Position numbers and translations under genes: made by a program. 64,000 nt of DNA from Defluviicoccus sp046348835. Lineage in GTDB: Bacteria; Pseudomonadota; Alphaproteobacteria; Rhodospirillales; Defluviicoccaceae. The stretch is taken from assembly GCA_046348835.1 (NCBI GenBank), contig JAXMDM010000002.1, forward strand, positions 434,001 to 498,000. The letters are read 5' to 3'. The notes below the pieces were generated by a model, which was not told the origin of the DNA, made no database searches, and saw only the letters and a program-made list of their open reading frames with translations. Shown here in pieces: positions 17,758 through 28,226 of the stretch. Each line of letters opens with the position of its first letter. Within the stretch, counting starts at the first letter, position 1.

Positions 17758-18402
17758 CTACGGTTCCGGTCTTACCAGGGTGGGGGCGGTCGACGACAGC
17801 GAGCAGGCAAGGAACCGCGAGGCCTTGAGCCTTGCCGCATCCACGGGGTCATGGATGCCGGCCTTCCGCTTGAGCTCGGCAACGAACATCGCCGGTGCCG
17901 GCAGTGCGGCCCAGACCTGCGGCAGGAACAGCGCCCGCCGGTGCCCGTACTGGAGGATCAGCCCGTCGACACCGGGGCGGAGGAGGCGGACGAGGTCGTC
18001 GTTGTCGGCAAATCGCAGCGGCTCCGGCGGCGACAATACCGAAACCGAGATCTCCAACCCGTCGCGTTCGGCCAAAGTCAGGGGCGGAAAGCGGCTGTCG
18101 CGAAATGCCGCGGCGAAGGCGTTGGCGGCGACGTCCTCGATCAGGGGGCGGTAAGCTTCGGCGGAACCGATGCAGCCCCTGAGACTGCCGTGGCGCTGAA
18201 GGGTGACGAAGGTGGCCCTCGGCGCGCGTAGCGCATCGTCGAAATCCGCCGCGGCGACGTCCAGGGGCCCGCCCTGGCTCAGGCCATGATCGATGGATGC
18301 GGCCGCGGTCGAGAGCAGCGTTGGCCCGTACCGATCGAGAACACGGCACAATTCTTCCACGTCCGGCGGGGCGGGGACGTGGTCAGGCATGGACACGCTC
18401 AT
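17758..18402 (-). CDS. amrA: AmmeMemoRadiSam system protein A (AMMECR1 domain)
   Basis: This is the AMMECR1-domain member of the three-part AMMECR1/Memo/radical SAM set, whose biochemical role is not established. The single domain covers about residues 40-200, with the family signature LRGCIGSAEAYRPLIEDVA, the LEISVSVLSPPEPL strand and DGLILQYGHRRALFLPQVW. Length is ~214 residues. Its start overlaps the amrB end: ATG at 18402 or 18390 (MPDHVPAPP) are both possible and neither has a strong ribosome site, as expected for coupled translation. The orphan Mo-hydroxylase begins 26 bases downstream. Confidence 0.88.
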   Translation of the reverse strand: MSVSMPDHVPAPPDVEELCRVLDRYGPTLLSTAAASIDHGLSQGGPLDVAAADFDDALRAPRATFVTLQRHGSLRGCIGSAEAYRPLIEDVAANAFAAAFRDSRFPPLTLAERDGLEISVSVLSPPEPLRFADNDDLVRLLRPGVDGLILQYGHRRALFLPQVWAALPAPAMFVAELKRKAGIHDPVDAARLKASRFLACSLSSTAPTLVRPEP

Positions 18403-19192
18403 CGAAGGCCCAGGCCCCGTAGCCGACCACGCGCGCCCGGTCGCCCGCCGTGTCGCCGGAGTTGCGCAGGTCGAGACGGCTGACGGCAAGACCGCGGCGG
18501 CGGGCGACGGAAAGCAGCCCGGCCACCGGCAACCGTCCGCACGCCTGCTCGTAGCCGATGGCATTCCCGTCGAGGGATTCGATGGCCTGGCTGGTGGATG
18601 CATCGAGCGCGCGGGCGCGATCGTAGGGAAGGTAGTGGCTGAGATCGGAGCTGATGACGATCGCCGTTTCGTCACCGCCCCACAGCGCATCGAGCACCCG
18701 CGCCACGTCCTCCGCCGCGGCATCGCCGACGACGATCGGCACCAGCGAGAAATCGGCGAAGATCGTCTGCAGGAACGGCAGGTGCACCTCGAGCGCATGC
18801 TCGTCGGCGTGCGCCGCATCGAGATACCGAACGCCCGGCAGCGCCGCGATCCGTTCCACCGCCGCCTTGTCCACCGGGACGGAGCCCAGCGGGGTGGCGA
18901 AGGCATCGACACTCGGCACCGCCAGGCCGCGGAAGGCGACGCGGTGTGCGGGACCGAGAAGGACCACCCGGTGCACCCGTTCGGCCGCGGGGACCAGCCT
19001 CGCGTAGGCCGAGGCGGCGATCGCACCGGAATAGATGTAGCCGGCGTGCGGCGCAATGATCGCCTTGGGTCCCGGACCTGCGGCCATCCGAGCGGCGGCA
19101 TCGGCCAGCAGCCCCTCGACTGCCGCGCTCAGCTCGGCGCCGCGCCCGGGATAAAACATGCCGGCAACGGCGGGGGGACGGACTCTGCTCAT
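18383..19192 (-). CDS. amrB: AmmeMemoRadiSam system protein B (Memo family)
   Basis: The product has the Memo fold, related to class III extradiol dioxygenases. Candidate metal-site residues are all present: APHAGYIYSG (His near 49), LLGPAHRVAF, DEHALEVHLPFLQ and SSDLSHYLPYD. The N-terminus SRVRPPAVAGMFYPG is the family opening. Length is 269. The ATG at 19192 is preferred over GTG at 19195 because a GGAGG ribosome site sits seven bases upstream of it. It leads the minus-strand operon and overlaps amrA by about 20 bases. Its divergent neighbour is amrS, completing the set. Confidence 0.9.
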   Translation of the reverse strand: MSRVRPPAVAGMFYPGRGAELSAAVEGLLADAAARMAAGPGPKAIIAPHAGYIYSGAIAASAYARLVPAAERVHRVVLLGPAHRVAFRGLAVPSVDAFATPLGSVPVDKAAVERIAALPGVRYLDAAHADEHALEVHLPFLQTIFADFSLVPIVVGDAAAEDVARVLDALWGGDETAIVISSDLSHYLPYDRARALDASTSQAIESLDGNAIGYEQACGRLPVAGLLSVARRRGLAVSRLDLRNSGDTAGDRARVVGYGAWAFDERVHA

Positions 19193-19313
19193 CACACAGC
19201 CTCCGATCCGACTATATTATCCATATATGATACGGTAAATCCCGCCGCGAGCCACGACGGGGGCGGGAGGATGCAAGGAGGGCCGATCTCCAACTTCGGC
19301 CGCGGTTGATCTC
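19193..19313. promoter_or_regulatory. Divergent amrB/amrS promoter region with AT-rich box and possible leader peptide
   Basis: A strikingly AT-rich patch at 19212-19240 in otherwise GC-rich DNA includes TATGAT at 19226-19231 (plus) and a TAATAT-like box on the minus strand. It is a likely shared promoter zone for both genes. Downstream on the plus strand, a 12-codon open frame (19271-19309, MQGGPISNFGRG) ends four bases before the amrS ATG. It contains an inverted repeat with GGCCGA/TCGGCC arms at 19281-19301. amrS itself has no good ribosome site, so coupling to this mini-frame is possible. Confidence 0.4.
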
Positions 19314-20420
19314 ATGAGCGCATCAGTTTCGAACCCGGAAGAGGTATCAGGTTCCCCCGGCCGCTACTGGCATATGCTCGACGACGGCCGCATCCAGTGC
19401 GATGTGTGCCCGCGCCTGTGTCGCCTGCACGACGGCCAGCGCGGCCTCTGCTTCGTTCGCGCCCGCCGGGGCGATGGGATGGTGTTGACCACCTACGGCC
19501 GGTCCAGCGGCTTCTGCGTCGATCCGATCGAGAAGAAGCCGCTCAATCACTTTCTGCCCGGAACGCCGGTGCTTTCGTTCGGCACCGCCGGCTGCAACCT
19601 CACCTGCAAGTTCTGCCAGAACTGGGACATCTCCAAGTCACGGGAGTGGGACACGCTGTCCGCCCGGGCGACCCCCGAGACGATCGCCGAGGCGGCGGTC
19701 GCGACCGGCTGCCGCAGCGTCGCCTTCACCTACAACGATCCGGTGATCTTTCTCGAATACGCCATCGACACCGCCGATGCCTGTCGTGCACAGGGGCTGA
19801 AGACGGTGGCGGTGACCGCCGGCTACATCTGCGAGGAGCCGCGGGCCGAATTCTTCCGCCACATGGATGCGGCGAACGTGGATCTCAAAGGGTTCTCCGA
19901 GGCGTTCTACGGCCGGCTGTGTTCGGCGCATCTGCAGCCGGTACTCGACACGCTCGTCTATCTGAAGCACGAGACCGACTGCTGGTTCGAGATCACCACC
20001 CTGATCATTCCGGGCGAGAACGACGGCGACCAGGAACTGGACGCGATGACCGGGTGGATCATGCGCGAACTGGGCCCGGACGTGCCGCTGCACTTCTCCG
20101 CCTTCCATCCCGACTGGAAGATGCGGGACACGCCGCCGACGCCGCCTGCCACCCTCACCCGCGCCCGGCGGATCGCCACCGGTAACGGGTTGCGCTACGT
20201 CTACACCGGCAACGTCCATGATCCCGACGGCGGATCGACCTATTGCCATGGTTGCGGCGGCGTCTTGATCGGCCGCGACTGGTACGAACTGACGGCGTGG
20301 AACCTGACCGACGACGGTCATTGCCGGACCTGTGGCACACGATGTGCCGGCGTCTTCGCCGGCCCGCCCGGCACCTGGGGGAGACAGCGTCGGCCGGTCC
20401 GAATGGCCGCCTTCGCCTGA
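19314..20420 (+). CDS. amrS: AmmeMemoRadiSam system radical SAM enzyme
   Basis: The product is a radical SAM enzyme related to pyruvate-formate-lyase activases. The 4Fe-4S cluster motif is GCNLTCKFCQNWD (CxxxCxxC, about residues 94-101). An N-terminal cysteine block, CDVCPRLCRLHDGQRGLC, suggests a second metal site, and a C-terminal YCHGCGG...CRTCGTRC arrangement looks like a zinc ribbon. Length is 368. Family segments YNDPVIFLEYAID, TLIIPGENDGD and HFSAFHPDWKM are present. It is transcribed away from amrB-amrA across a short AT-rich spacer. Substrate unknown; co-occurrence with Memo and AMMECR1 implies a joint reaction. Confidence 0.92.
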   Translation: MSASVSNPEEVSGSPGRYWHMLDDGRIQCDVCPRLCRLHDGQRGLCFVRARRGDGMVLTTYGRSSGFCVDPIEKKPLNHFLPGTPVLSFGTAGCNLTCKFCQNWDISKSREWDTLSARATPETIAEAAVATGCRSVAFTYNDPVIFLEYAIDTADACRAQGLKTVAVTAGYICEEPRAEFFRHMDAANVDLKGFSEAFYGRLCSAHLQPVLDTLVYLKHETDCWFEITTLIIPGENDGDQELDAMTGWIMRELGPDVPLHFSAFHPDWKMRDTPPTPPATLTRARRIATGNGLRYVYTGNVHDPDGGSTYCHGCGGVLIGRDWYELTAWNLTDDGHCRTCGTRCAGVFAGPPGTWGRQRRPVRMAAFA

Positions 20421-20511
20421 TAAACGTGGCGGAAGGTGAAACGGGGTTCGCTTTCTCGTTAGGGCTCGGTAAAACGGCACAAACCGAGGCCTTCAGGGAA
20501 GAGGCGGAAGA

Positions 20512-21510
20512 ATGCGGGCGGACCTTCCGGAGCGTATGGCGTGTGTCGAGATTACCCGGCCGGGCGGGCCGGAGGTGCTGCAACCGACCGAGCGGCCGAC
20601 GCCGCACCCGGGGTCGGGAGAGGTGCTGATCGAAGTCGCCGCCGCCGGCATCAATGGTCCCGATGTCTATCAGCGGCGTGGTCTCTATCCCGCTCCACCG
20701 GGCACGACCGATCTCCCCGGACTGGAGGTTTCCGGCACCATCGTCGCCGTCGCCGAAGGCGTCTCCGGATGGCGCGAGGGCGACCAGGTGTGCGCCTTGA
20801 CCGCGGGCGGCGGCTATGCCCGCTACTGCACCGCGCCGGCGGCGCAATGCCTGCCGATACCGGCCGGCCTCGACCTGATCGACGCCGCGGCACTGCCGGA
20901 AACCTGCTTCACCGTCTGGTCGAACGTGTTCGAGCGGGCGCATCTGACGCCCGGTGAGACGTTGCTCGTCCATGGCGGCGGCGGCGGCATCGGCACCACC
21001 GCCGTCCAGATGGCCGCGGCCCTGGGCCACAGGGTGTTCACCACGGCGGGCAAGGACCAGTGCGTCCACCTGGAGGCGATCGGAGCGGCACGGGCGATCG
21101 ACTTCGCGGCCGAGGACTTCCAGGCGGTGATCAAGGACGCGACCGGCGGCAAGGGCGTCGACGTCATCCTCGATATCGTCGGCGGTGACTATATTTCCCG
21201 CAATATCGCCTGCCTCGCCCGCGACGGCCGTCTCGTCCAGATCGCCTTCCTCAAGGGCAGCAAGGTGGAGTTGGATCTGATGCCGGTGATGCTGAAGCGG
21301 CTGACGATCACCGGTTCGACGCTCCGTGTGCAGACGACGCAGCGCAAAGGCGAGATCGCTTCCGCATTGCGTGAGCGCATCTGGCCGTTGATTGAAGCGG
21401 GACGCATGCGGCCGGTGATCTTCAGGCGGCTTCCGCTCGCCGAGGCCGCCGAGGGGCATCGGCTGATGCAGGAGGCGGCGCATTTCGGCAAGATCCTCCT
21501 TCTTCCCTGA
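20512..21510 (+). CDS. NAD(P)H quinone oxidoreductase, zinc-free MDR family (PIG3/QOR type)
   Basis: The product is a cytosolic medium-chain dehydrogenase/reductase of the quinone oxidoreductase branch, which lacks catalytic zinc and reduces quinones or enones with NADPH. Key segments are EITRPGGPEVLQP, AAAGINGPDVYQRRGLYP, LPGLEVSGTIVAVAEGV and the Rossmann loop LLVHGGGGGIGTTAVQMA; DVILDIVGGDYISRN follows. Length is 332. A GAGG site precedes the ATG at 20512; an internal ATG at 20536 (MACVEITRPGG) would remove eight residues and matches the usual family start equally well. It stands alone 91 bases after amrS, before the Hsp20 gene. Confidence 0.87.
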   Translation: MRADLPERMACVEITRPGGPEVLQPTERPTPHPGSGEVLIEVAAAGINGPDVYQRRGLYPAPPGTTDLPGLEVSGTIVAVAEGVSGWREGDQVCALTAGGGYARYCTAPAAQCLPIPAGLDLIDAAALPETCFTVWSNVFERAHLTPGETLLVHGGGGGIGTTAVQMAAALGHRVFTTAGKDQCVHLEAIGAARAIDFAAEDFQAVIKDATGGKGVDVILDIVGGDYISRNIACLARDGRLVQIAFLKGSKVELDLMPVMLKRLTITGSTLRVQTTQRKGEIASALRERIWPLIEAGRMRPVIFRRLPLAEAAEGHRLMQEAAHFGKILLLP

Positions 21511-21597
21511 TGCGGCCGGCCGGCCCCGGCCCCGAGGGTGTTGCGCATAGTCCCCGCCCGAGCCCATTTAACCGTATGACAAAGCCAGGAACCCTCG

Positions 21598-22005
21598 ATG
21601 TCAGTACGTGACCCCGCAGCATGGATGTGGGCGGAAGCCTGCGAAATGCTCGACCGGGCCGACCGGTTACATCGGCAATTTTTCCGCTTGGGACGTGAGA
21701 CCAATCGCGGCGCCAGTTGGGAGCCGCCCGTCGACATCTTCGAGACGGCGACCGACCTCGCGGTCATGGTGGCACTTCCGGGGGTGGAACCTAGCCATAT
21801 CAGCGTGCGGATCGATGGCGATACGCTGCTCGTGACCGGCTCCCGAACTTTCCCCAGCTTTACCGATCCCATCCGCATCCATCGCATCGAGATCCCCCAA
21901 GGTCGCTTCGAGCGCCAGATCAGGCTGGAATCCGGTCGACTGGAGCTCACCCGGCGCGAAGCGCGTGACGGCTGCCTCTTCCTCGTCTTCCGCAAGCTTG
22001 CCTGA
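21598..22005 (+). CDS. Hsp20/alpha-crystallin family small heat-shock protein
   Basis: The product is a 135-residue holdase chaperone that binds unfolding proteins. The alpha-crystallin domain spans about residues 40-130: WEPPVDIFETATDLAVMVALPGVE, ISVRIDGDTLLVTGSR, then IHRIEIPQGRFERQIRL, ending with the family's terminal strand. There is no long C-terminal IxI tail, and the N-terminal arm is short. Lon protease starts 61 bases downstream on the same strand, a sensible pairing of protein-quality-control genes that may be co-transcribed. A CCCATTT sequence upstream (near 21565) weakly resembles a heat-shock -10 element, but I do not call a promoter. Confidence 0.9.
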   Translation: MSVRDPAAWMWAEACEMLDRADRLHRQFFRLGRETNRGASWEPPVDIFETATDLAVMVALPGVEPSHISVRIDGDTLLVTGSRTFPSFTDPIRIHRIEIPQGRFERQIRLESGRLELTRREARDGCLFLVFRKLA

Positions 22006-22066
22006 GCGTCCTCCCTCGTCGGCCCCGTCGGCCATCGCCGAACCCGCCCGAGCCGAGTAACCTGAC

Positions 22067-24430
<2,364 letters not shown>

Positions 24431-24530
24431 TGGTCGCCCGCAGCCAGGCTTTGCTTTTTTCCCTTGCCGGGGTGCACATAGTGCCGCAGCGAGACGCTGC
24501 CGTAGACCCCTGTCGACGAAAGGACCGTGG

Positions 24531-26063
24531 ATGAAAATCTCGTTCGCCCCTCTGGATCTGCCATCCTCGGGCGTCGTCGTTGTCGGCGTGCTCGACGAGC
24601 GGGAGCTGACTCCCAGCGGCCGCGCCCTCGATGCGCGGATGAAAGGGGGGCTGGTTCGCGCCATGGAGGCGAGCCGGTTCACCGGCAAGAGGGACCAGAC
24701 CCTGTCCCTTCTGGCGCCGGCGGGTACCCCCTATGAGCGCATCCTGATCGTCGGTTTCGGCAAGTCCGCCGACCTGGATGCGGTACGGTTACAGGGCCTC
24801 GGCGGCAGCATCGCGGCGGCCCTCTCCGCCACCGGCCACGGCGGCGCGTTCGTCGCCGTCGATGCGCTGGACGGATCGCCGCTCTCCTCGCCGGAGATGG
24901 CGGTGGAACTGGGGTTCGGCCTATTGCTCCGCTCCTACCGCTTCGACAAGTACTTCACCAGGCAGAAGGACGAAGACAGGCCGACCCTGGCCGAGGTGAC
25001 CTTCGGCAGCAGCGAGCCGGAGCACGCCCGGATGCAGTTCGGGCCGAAGGAAGACGTGGCCGATGCCGTTGCGTTCACGCGCGATCTCGTCTCCGAACCC
25101 GCCAATGTCGTCTACCCGGAGTCTTTCGCCGAAGCCGCCCGCAAGCTGGATGCGCTCGGCCTCGAGGTGGACGTCCTCGGCGAAAAGGAAATGAAGCGCC
25201 TCGGCATGAACACGCTCCTGGCGGTGGGCCAGGGCAGCGACCGGGAGTCCCAACTCGTCGTGGTGCAATGGTGGGGACTTGGCAAACCGTCGCCCAAGGA
25301 GCCGACGGCGGGGGAGAATGACGACCCGCGTCGGCCGCTGGCCGTCGTCGGCAAGGGCGTCACCTTCGACTCCGGCGGTATCTCCATCAAGCCTTCCGCC
25401 AGTATGGAGGAGATGAAATGGGACATGGCCGGCGCCGGCGCCACGCTTGGGCTGATGCGGGCGCTGGCGCTGCGTAAAGCGAAGGCCAATGTGGTCGGCG
25501 TCGTCGGTCTCGTCGAGAACATGCCTTCGGGCCGCGCCCAGCGGCCGGGGGACGTGGTGACGACGATGTCCGGGCAGACGGTCGAGGTGATCAACACCGA
25601 TGCGGAGGGCCGGCTGGTCCTGGCCGACGCCCTGCATTACACCATCGACCGGTTCCACCCGCGCCTGGTGGTGGACATGGCGACCCTCACCGGCGCCATC
25701 ATCATCGCCCTCGGCCATGAGCAGGCGGGCCTGTTCGCCAACGACGACGCACTGGCGAAGCGGCTCATCGACGCGGGCAACGCCGTCGGCGAGCCGGTAT
25801 GGCGATTGCCGCTCGGCGACGAGTACGACAAGCAGATCAAGTCCGACATCGCCGACATGAAGAACGTCGGCAATCGCGGCGCCGGCAGTATCACCGCCGC
25901 CCAGTTTCTGCAGCGATTCGTCGGCAAGACGCCTTGGGCGCATCTGGACATCGCCGGCGTGGCGTGGGCGAAAAAGGATCTCCCGGTGGTGCCGAAGGGC
26001 GCGTCGGCCTTTGGTCTGCGCCTCCTCGACCGGTTTATCGCCGACAACTACGAGGAGCGGTAG
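24531..26063 (+). CDS. pepA: Leucyl aminopeptidase PepA (M17)
   Basis: The product is a hexameric cytosolic aminopeptidase with two metal ions per active site that removes N-terminal residues from peptides. The M17 signature NTDAEGRLVLADAL is intact. Other metal/catalytic segments are VGKGVTFDSGGISIKPS, MKWDMAGAGA and LVVDMATLTGAI. Length is 510. An AAGGA ribosome site precedes the ATG. The leader contains a small GCAGCG/CGCTGC hairpin (24486-24500) of unknown importance. holC follows by 31 bases, a pairing seen in other proteobacteria. Confidence 0.95.
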   Translation: MKISFAPLDLPSSGVVVVGVLDERELTPSGRALDARMKGGLVRAMEASRFTGKRDQTLSLLAPAGTPYERILIVGFGKSADLDAVRLQGLGGSIAAALSATGHGGAFVAVDALDGSPLSSPEMAVELGFGLLLRSYRFDKYFTRQKDEDRPTLAEVTFGSSEPEHARMQFGPKEDVADAVAFTRDLVSEPANVVYPESFAEAARKLDALGLEVDVLGEKEMKRLGMNTLLAVGQGSDRESQLVVVQWWGLGKPSPKEPTAGENDDPRRPLAVVGKGVTFDSGGISIKPSASMEEMKWDMAGAGATLGLMRALALRKAKANVVGVVGLVENMPSGRAQRPGDVVTTMSGQTVEVINTDAEGRLVLADALHYTIDRFHPRLVVDMATLTGAIIIALGHEQAGLFANDDALAKRLIDAGNAVGEPVWRLPLGDEYDKQIKSDIADMKNVGNRGAGSITAAQFLQRFVGKTPWAHLDIAGVAWAKKDLPVVPKGASAFGLRLLDRFIADNYEER

Positions 26064-26094
26064 GCGGGGTCGACCATCGATCGGATGGGCGCCG

Positions 26095-26544
26095 ATGACA
26101 GACGTCGCCTTCTATCACCTGCAGCACTCGCCGCTGGAGAAGGTGCTGCCGAAACTCCTGGAAAAGACCCTGGCGGCGGGCAAGCGGGCGGTCGTCATGA
26201 CCCGGTCGTCGGAGCGGACCGAGGCCCTGGCGACGGTGCTGTGGACCTACGATCCCGGCGGCTGGCTGCCCCACGGCACCGCCAGGGACGGCAACCCCGA
26301 GCGCCAGCCGGTCTGGATCTGTGAGGCGGACGAGTGTCCCAATGGGGCGTCGTTCCTGTTCCTTACCGATGGGGCGGAGTCCGCCCACGTCGACCGGTTC
26401 GAGCGCTGCTTCGACCTGTTCGATGGCACCGACGCCGATGCGGTGGCGGCCGCCCGCCTGCGCTGGCAGGCCGGTAAAGCGGCCGGCCATGCGGTCACCT
26501 ACTGGCAGCAGAACGAAAAGGGCGGATGGGAGCGCAAGACCTAG
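26095..26544 (+). CDS. holC: DNA polymerase III chi subunit HolC
   Basis: The product is the clamp-loader accessory subunit that links the replicase to single-strand DNA-binding protein. At 149 residues it is normal for the family. Visible family features are the N-terminal TDVAFYHLQHSPLEKVLPKLLEKTLAAGKRAVVM, here split as VAFYHLQ and LPKLLEKTL, the conserved LWTYDPGGWLPHG, and the LTDGAESAHVDRFERCFDLFDG stretch that holds an aromatic/charged SSB-facing surface. The ATG at 26095 is preferred to upstream in-frame codons, which lie inside pepA. It is convergent with the MFS gene, 54 bases away. Confidence 0.92.
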   Translation: MTDVAFYHLQHSPLEKVLPKLLEKTLAAGKRAVVMTRSSERTEALATVLWTYDPGGWLPHGTARDGNPERQPVWICEADECPNGASFLFLTDGAESAHVDRFERCFDLFDGTDADAVAAARLRWQAGKAAGHAVTYWQQNEKGGWERKT

Positions 26545-26598
26545 ACCGCCGCGCCCATCGCCGCCTGCGCTCCAGCCTGCATCCCACCGCGGGCACCG

Positions 26599-27777
26599 CT
26601 ACGGGGATGCGAGATGACCGGCGGGCCGGGTCGTCCGCGGCCCTGAGCCTTCCCCCGGGCCGTCCGACACATACCACGCAAGGGCGCCGCCGATGACGGC
26701 GGGGACGGCCATGACGAAATAGGCGTGCCTGCCTGTGGCCTCGAAGAGGTAACCGGCGGCGAGGAGGCCGCCGCCGAGGAACAAGCCCCAGACGAGGCCG
26801 CTGTAGAGGGTTTGCGCCGTTGCCGACAACGCCGGGCCTATGCCGACGGCCATATGTTTCATCGCCGCGAGATGAGCGGCCCCGAAGCTGAACGCGTGCA
26901 GGAGTTGTAAGGCAATCAACGCCGGCAAGGCTTCGGTGAGGCCGAGTCCGATCCAGCGAACCGCGGCGAGAACACCTGCTGCCGCGATCAGCGCCAATGG
27001 CGAACACCGGCGGAGGAGCCGCGTGCCGAGAGCGAACAGGACGATCTCGGCGATGACCGCTTCCGCCCACAACAGACCGATCACCGCCTCGGAGTATCCC
27101 GCTGCCTTCCAGGCGAGAGCGCCGAATCCGTAGTAAACGGCGTGGCTCCCCTGGATCAGCCCGCAGGCGACGAGCATGCTTGCGAACCGGCGATCGCCCA
27201 GGACCTCGACGAGGGGCAGCCGGCGGGACCGGCTCGCCGTCTCCGCCAGGGCCGGCATCTGCAGGCAGGCGATGAGGACCAGCACTTGCAGGCCGAGGAT
27301 CATCCAGTAGATGGCGTCGGCGGGTGCCCTGGTCAGGACCTGACCCGCAACCATGGCGCAGACGATGAAGCTGAACGACCCCCACAACCGCACCCGTCCG
27401 TAATCGGCGAGGCCGAGAAGGTCGGCATTCACCGTGACGCTCTCGGTCAGGCTGACCACCGGCGGCCAGACGGCGAAGTAGACGAGGCTGACCAACAGAA
27501 TCGGTCCGAGGCTGCGAGCGAAGGCGAAGTGGCCGAAGGCGATGGCGGCCATGAGCGAGAGGACCACCGCCAGTCGCTTGCGGGCGCCGCGGCGATCGGC
27601 CAGATGCGCGATGACGGGGCCGCTCAATACCTTGATGCCGATGCTCAGCGAGAGGACGAGGCCGATGTCGGCCCCGGTCAGCCCCGCCGACTGCAGCCAT
27701 ACCGGCCAAAACGGCTGCTGCACCCCGGTGACGGCGAAGAAGGCCGCATAGGCCAGCGACAGGCGAAACGCGATCAA
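26599..27777 (-). CDS. MFS transporter, HcaT/MFS_1-like family
   Basis: The product is a 392-residue inner-membrane carrier with twelve hydrophobic segments in two halves. The first loop motif is LADRRGARKRL (between helices 2 and 3). N-terminal LAYAAFFAVTGVQQPFWPVWL and the helix-4/5 region WPPVVSLTESVTVNADL resemble the HcaT (3-phenylpropionate) and nucleoside-symporter-like branch. Substrate cannot be assigned. The best start is TTG at 27777; upstream in-frame codons reach a stop without ATG or GTG. A 19-codon frame with a good ribosome site ends 13 bases before it, so translation may be coupled. The gene is convergent with holC. Confidence 0.85.
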   Translation of the reverse strand: MIAFRLSLAYAAFFAVTGVQQPFWPVWLQSAGLTGADIGLVLSLSIGIKVLSGPVIAHLADRRGARKRLAVVLSLMAAIAFGHFAFARSLGPILLVSLVYFAVWPPVVSLTESVTVNADLLGLADYGRVRLWGSFSFIVCAMVAGQVLTRAPADAIYWMILGLQVLVLIACLQMPALAETASRSRRLPLVEVLGDRRFASMLVACGLIQGSHAVYYGFGALAWKAAGYSEAVIGLLWAEAVIAEIVLFALGTRLLRRCSPLALIAAAGVLAAVRWIGLGLTEALPALIALQLLHAFSFGAAHLAAMKHMAVGIGPALSATAQTLYSGLVWGLFLGGGLLAAGYLFEATGRHAYFVMAVPAVIGGALAWYVSDGPGEGSGPRTTRPAGHLASP

Positions 27778-27790
27778 AGCGATCGCCGGC

Positions 27791-27850
27791 TCAGGAGCGG
27801 GGGTCGGATCGGAACGGCCAATGTGTGGTCGAGAGCTTGGAGGTGTTCAT
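27791..27850 (-). CDS. Possible 19-residue leader peptide upstream of the MFS gene
   Basis: The short frame MNTSKLSTTHWPFRSDPRS starts at an ATG preceded by GGAGAG with a four-base gap, a better ribosome site than the TTG-started transporter 13 bases further on. It could be a leader peptide or a coupling frame. I recognise no family, and a chance frame of this size is possible. Confidence 0.3.
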   Translation of the reverse strand: MNTSKLSTTHWPFRSDPRS

Positions 27851-28226
27851 GCGGCTCTCCGGATTGTCCTCTGCCCGCCGGGCCCGTCCGCCCGGCCGAT
27901 GGCTGCGGCATGCTAACGGTGTTCGGCCGCCTTGGCGATGGCTGGGCCGGCCTCACCCGGTTCGCAGGGTACACAGAGCGGATAAGAATTCCCCGCTTGG
28001 TGACCCACATCACATCTATGGCGTGCAAAAGTTGGCATTATGCAGACGGATGGTTTCATCCCCTTCTCCCTTCCCTCAAGCAGCACTTAGGGGCCGGCGC
28101 GATCGCCGGCCCTTTTTTTAGCTCCGCAGAGACCGCTGACCGCCGGCATTTCCTGTCGCCTTGCCCGTGGCGCAGGGTTAGGCTCCGCGACGGACGAAGG
28201 GCGGCGCTTCCGGGGCGGAGACGGAG
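27851..28226 (+). ncRNA. Protein-free region with candidate small RNA ending at a strong terminator
   Basis: About 376 bases with no supported protein gene lie between the divergent MFS (minus) and lipoprotein (plus) genes. The plus strand carries a strong intrinsic terminator (28091-28119) with no coding gene upstream on that strand, which implies a short transcript ending at ~28119. Just before it is an uninterrupted C/T-rich run (28059-28077) complementary in character to Shine-Dalgarno sequences, a common seed type in trans-acting small RNAs. A TTGGCA hexamer at 28032 and a TTCGCA/TAAGAA pair near 27961-27990 are possible but weak promoters. Alternatively it is an attenuated leader of the lipoprotein gene 107 bases on. 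RNA boundaries at the 5' side are unknown. Confidence 0.4.
28091..28119 (+). terminator. Strong orphan Rho-independent terminator
   Basis: A perfect nine-base-pair GC stem (28091-28099 with 28104-28112) closes a CGAT tetraloop and runs directly into seven T (28113-28119). The T-tract exists only for plus-strand transcription. No plus-strand protein gene ends upstream of it. Confidence 0.9.

Noticed and set aside
21540..21575. Heat-shock sigma-32-type promoter before the Hsp20 gene
   Set aside because: A CCCATTT -10-like box is present but the -35 (TTGCGC) is a weak match; not enough to call.
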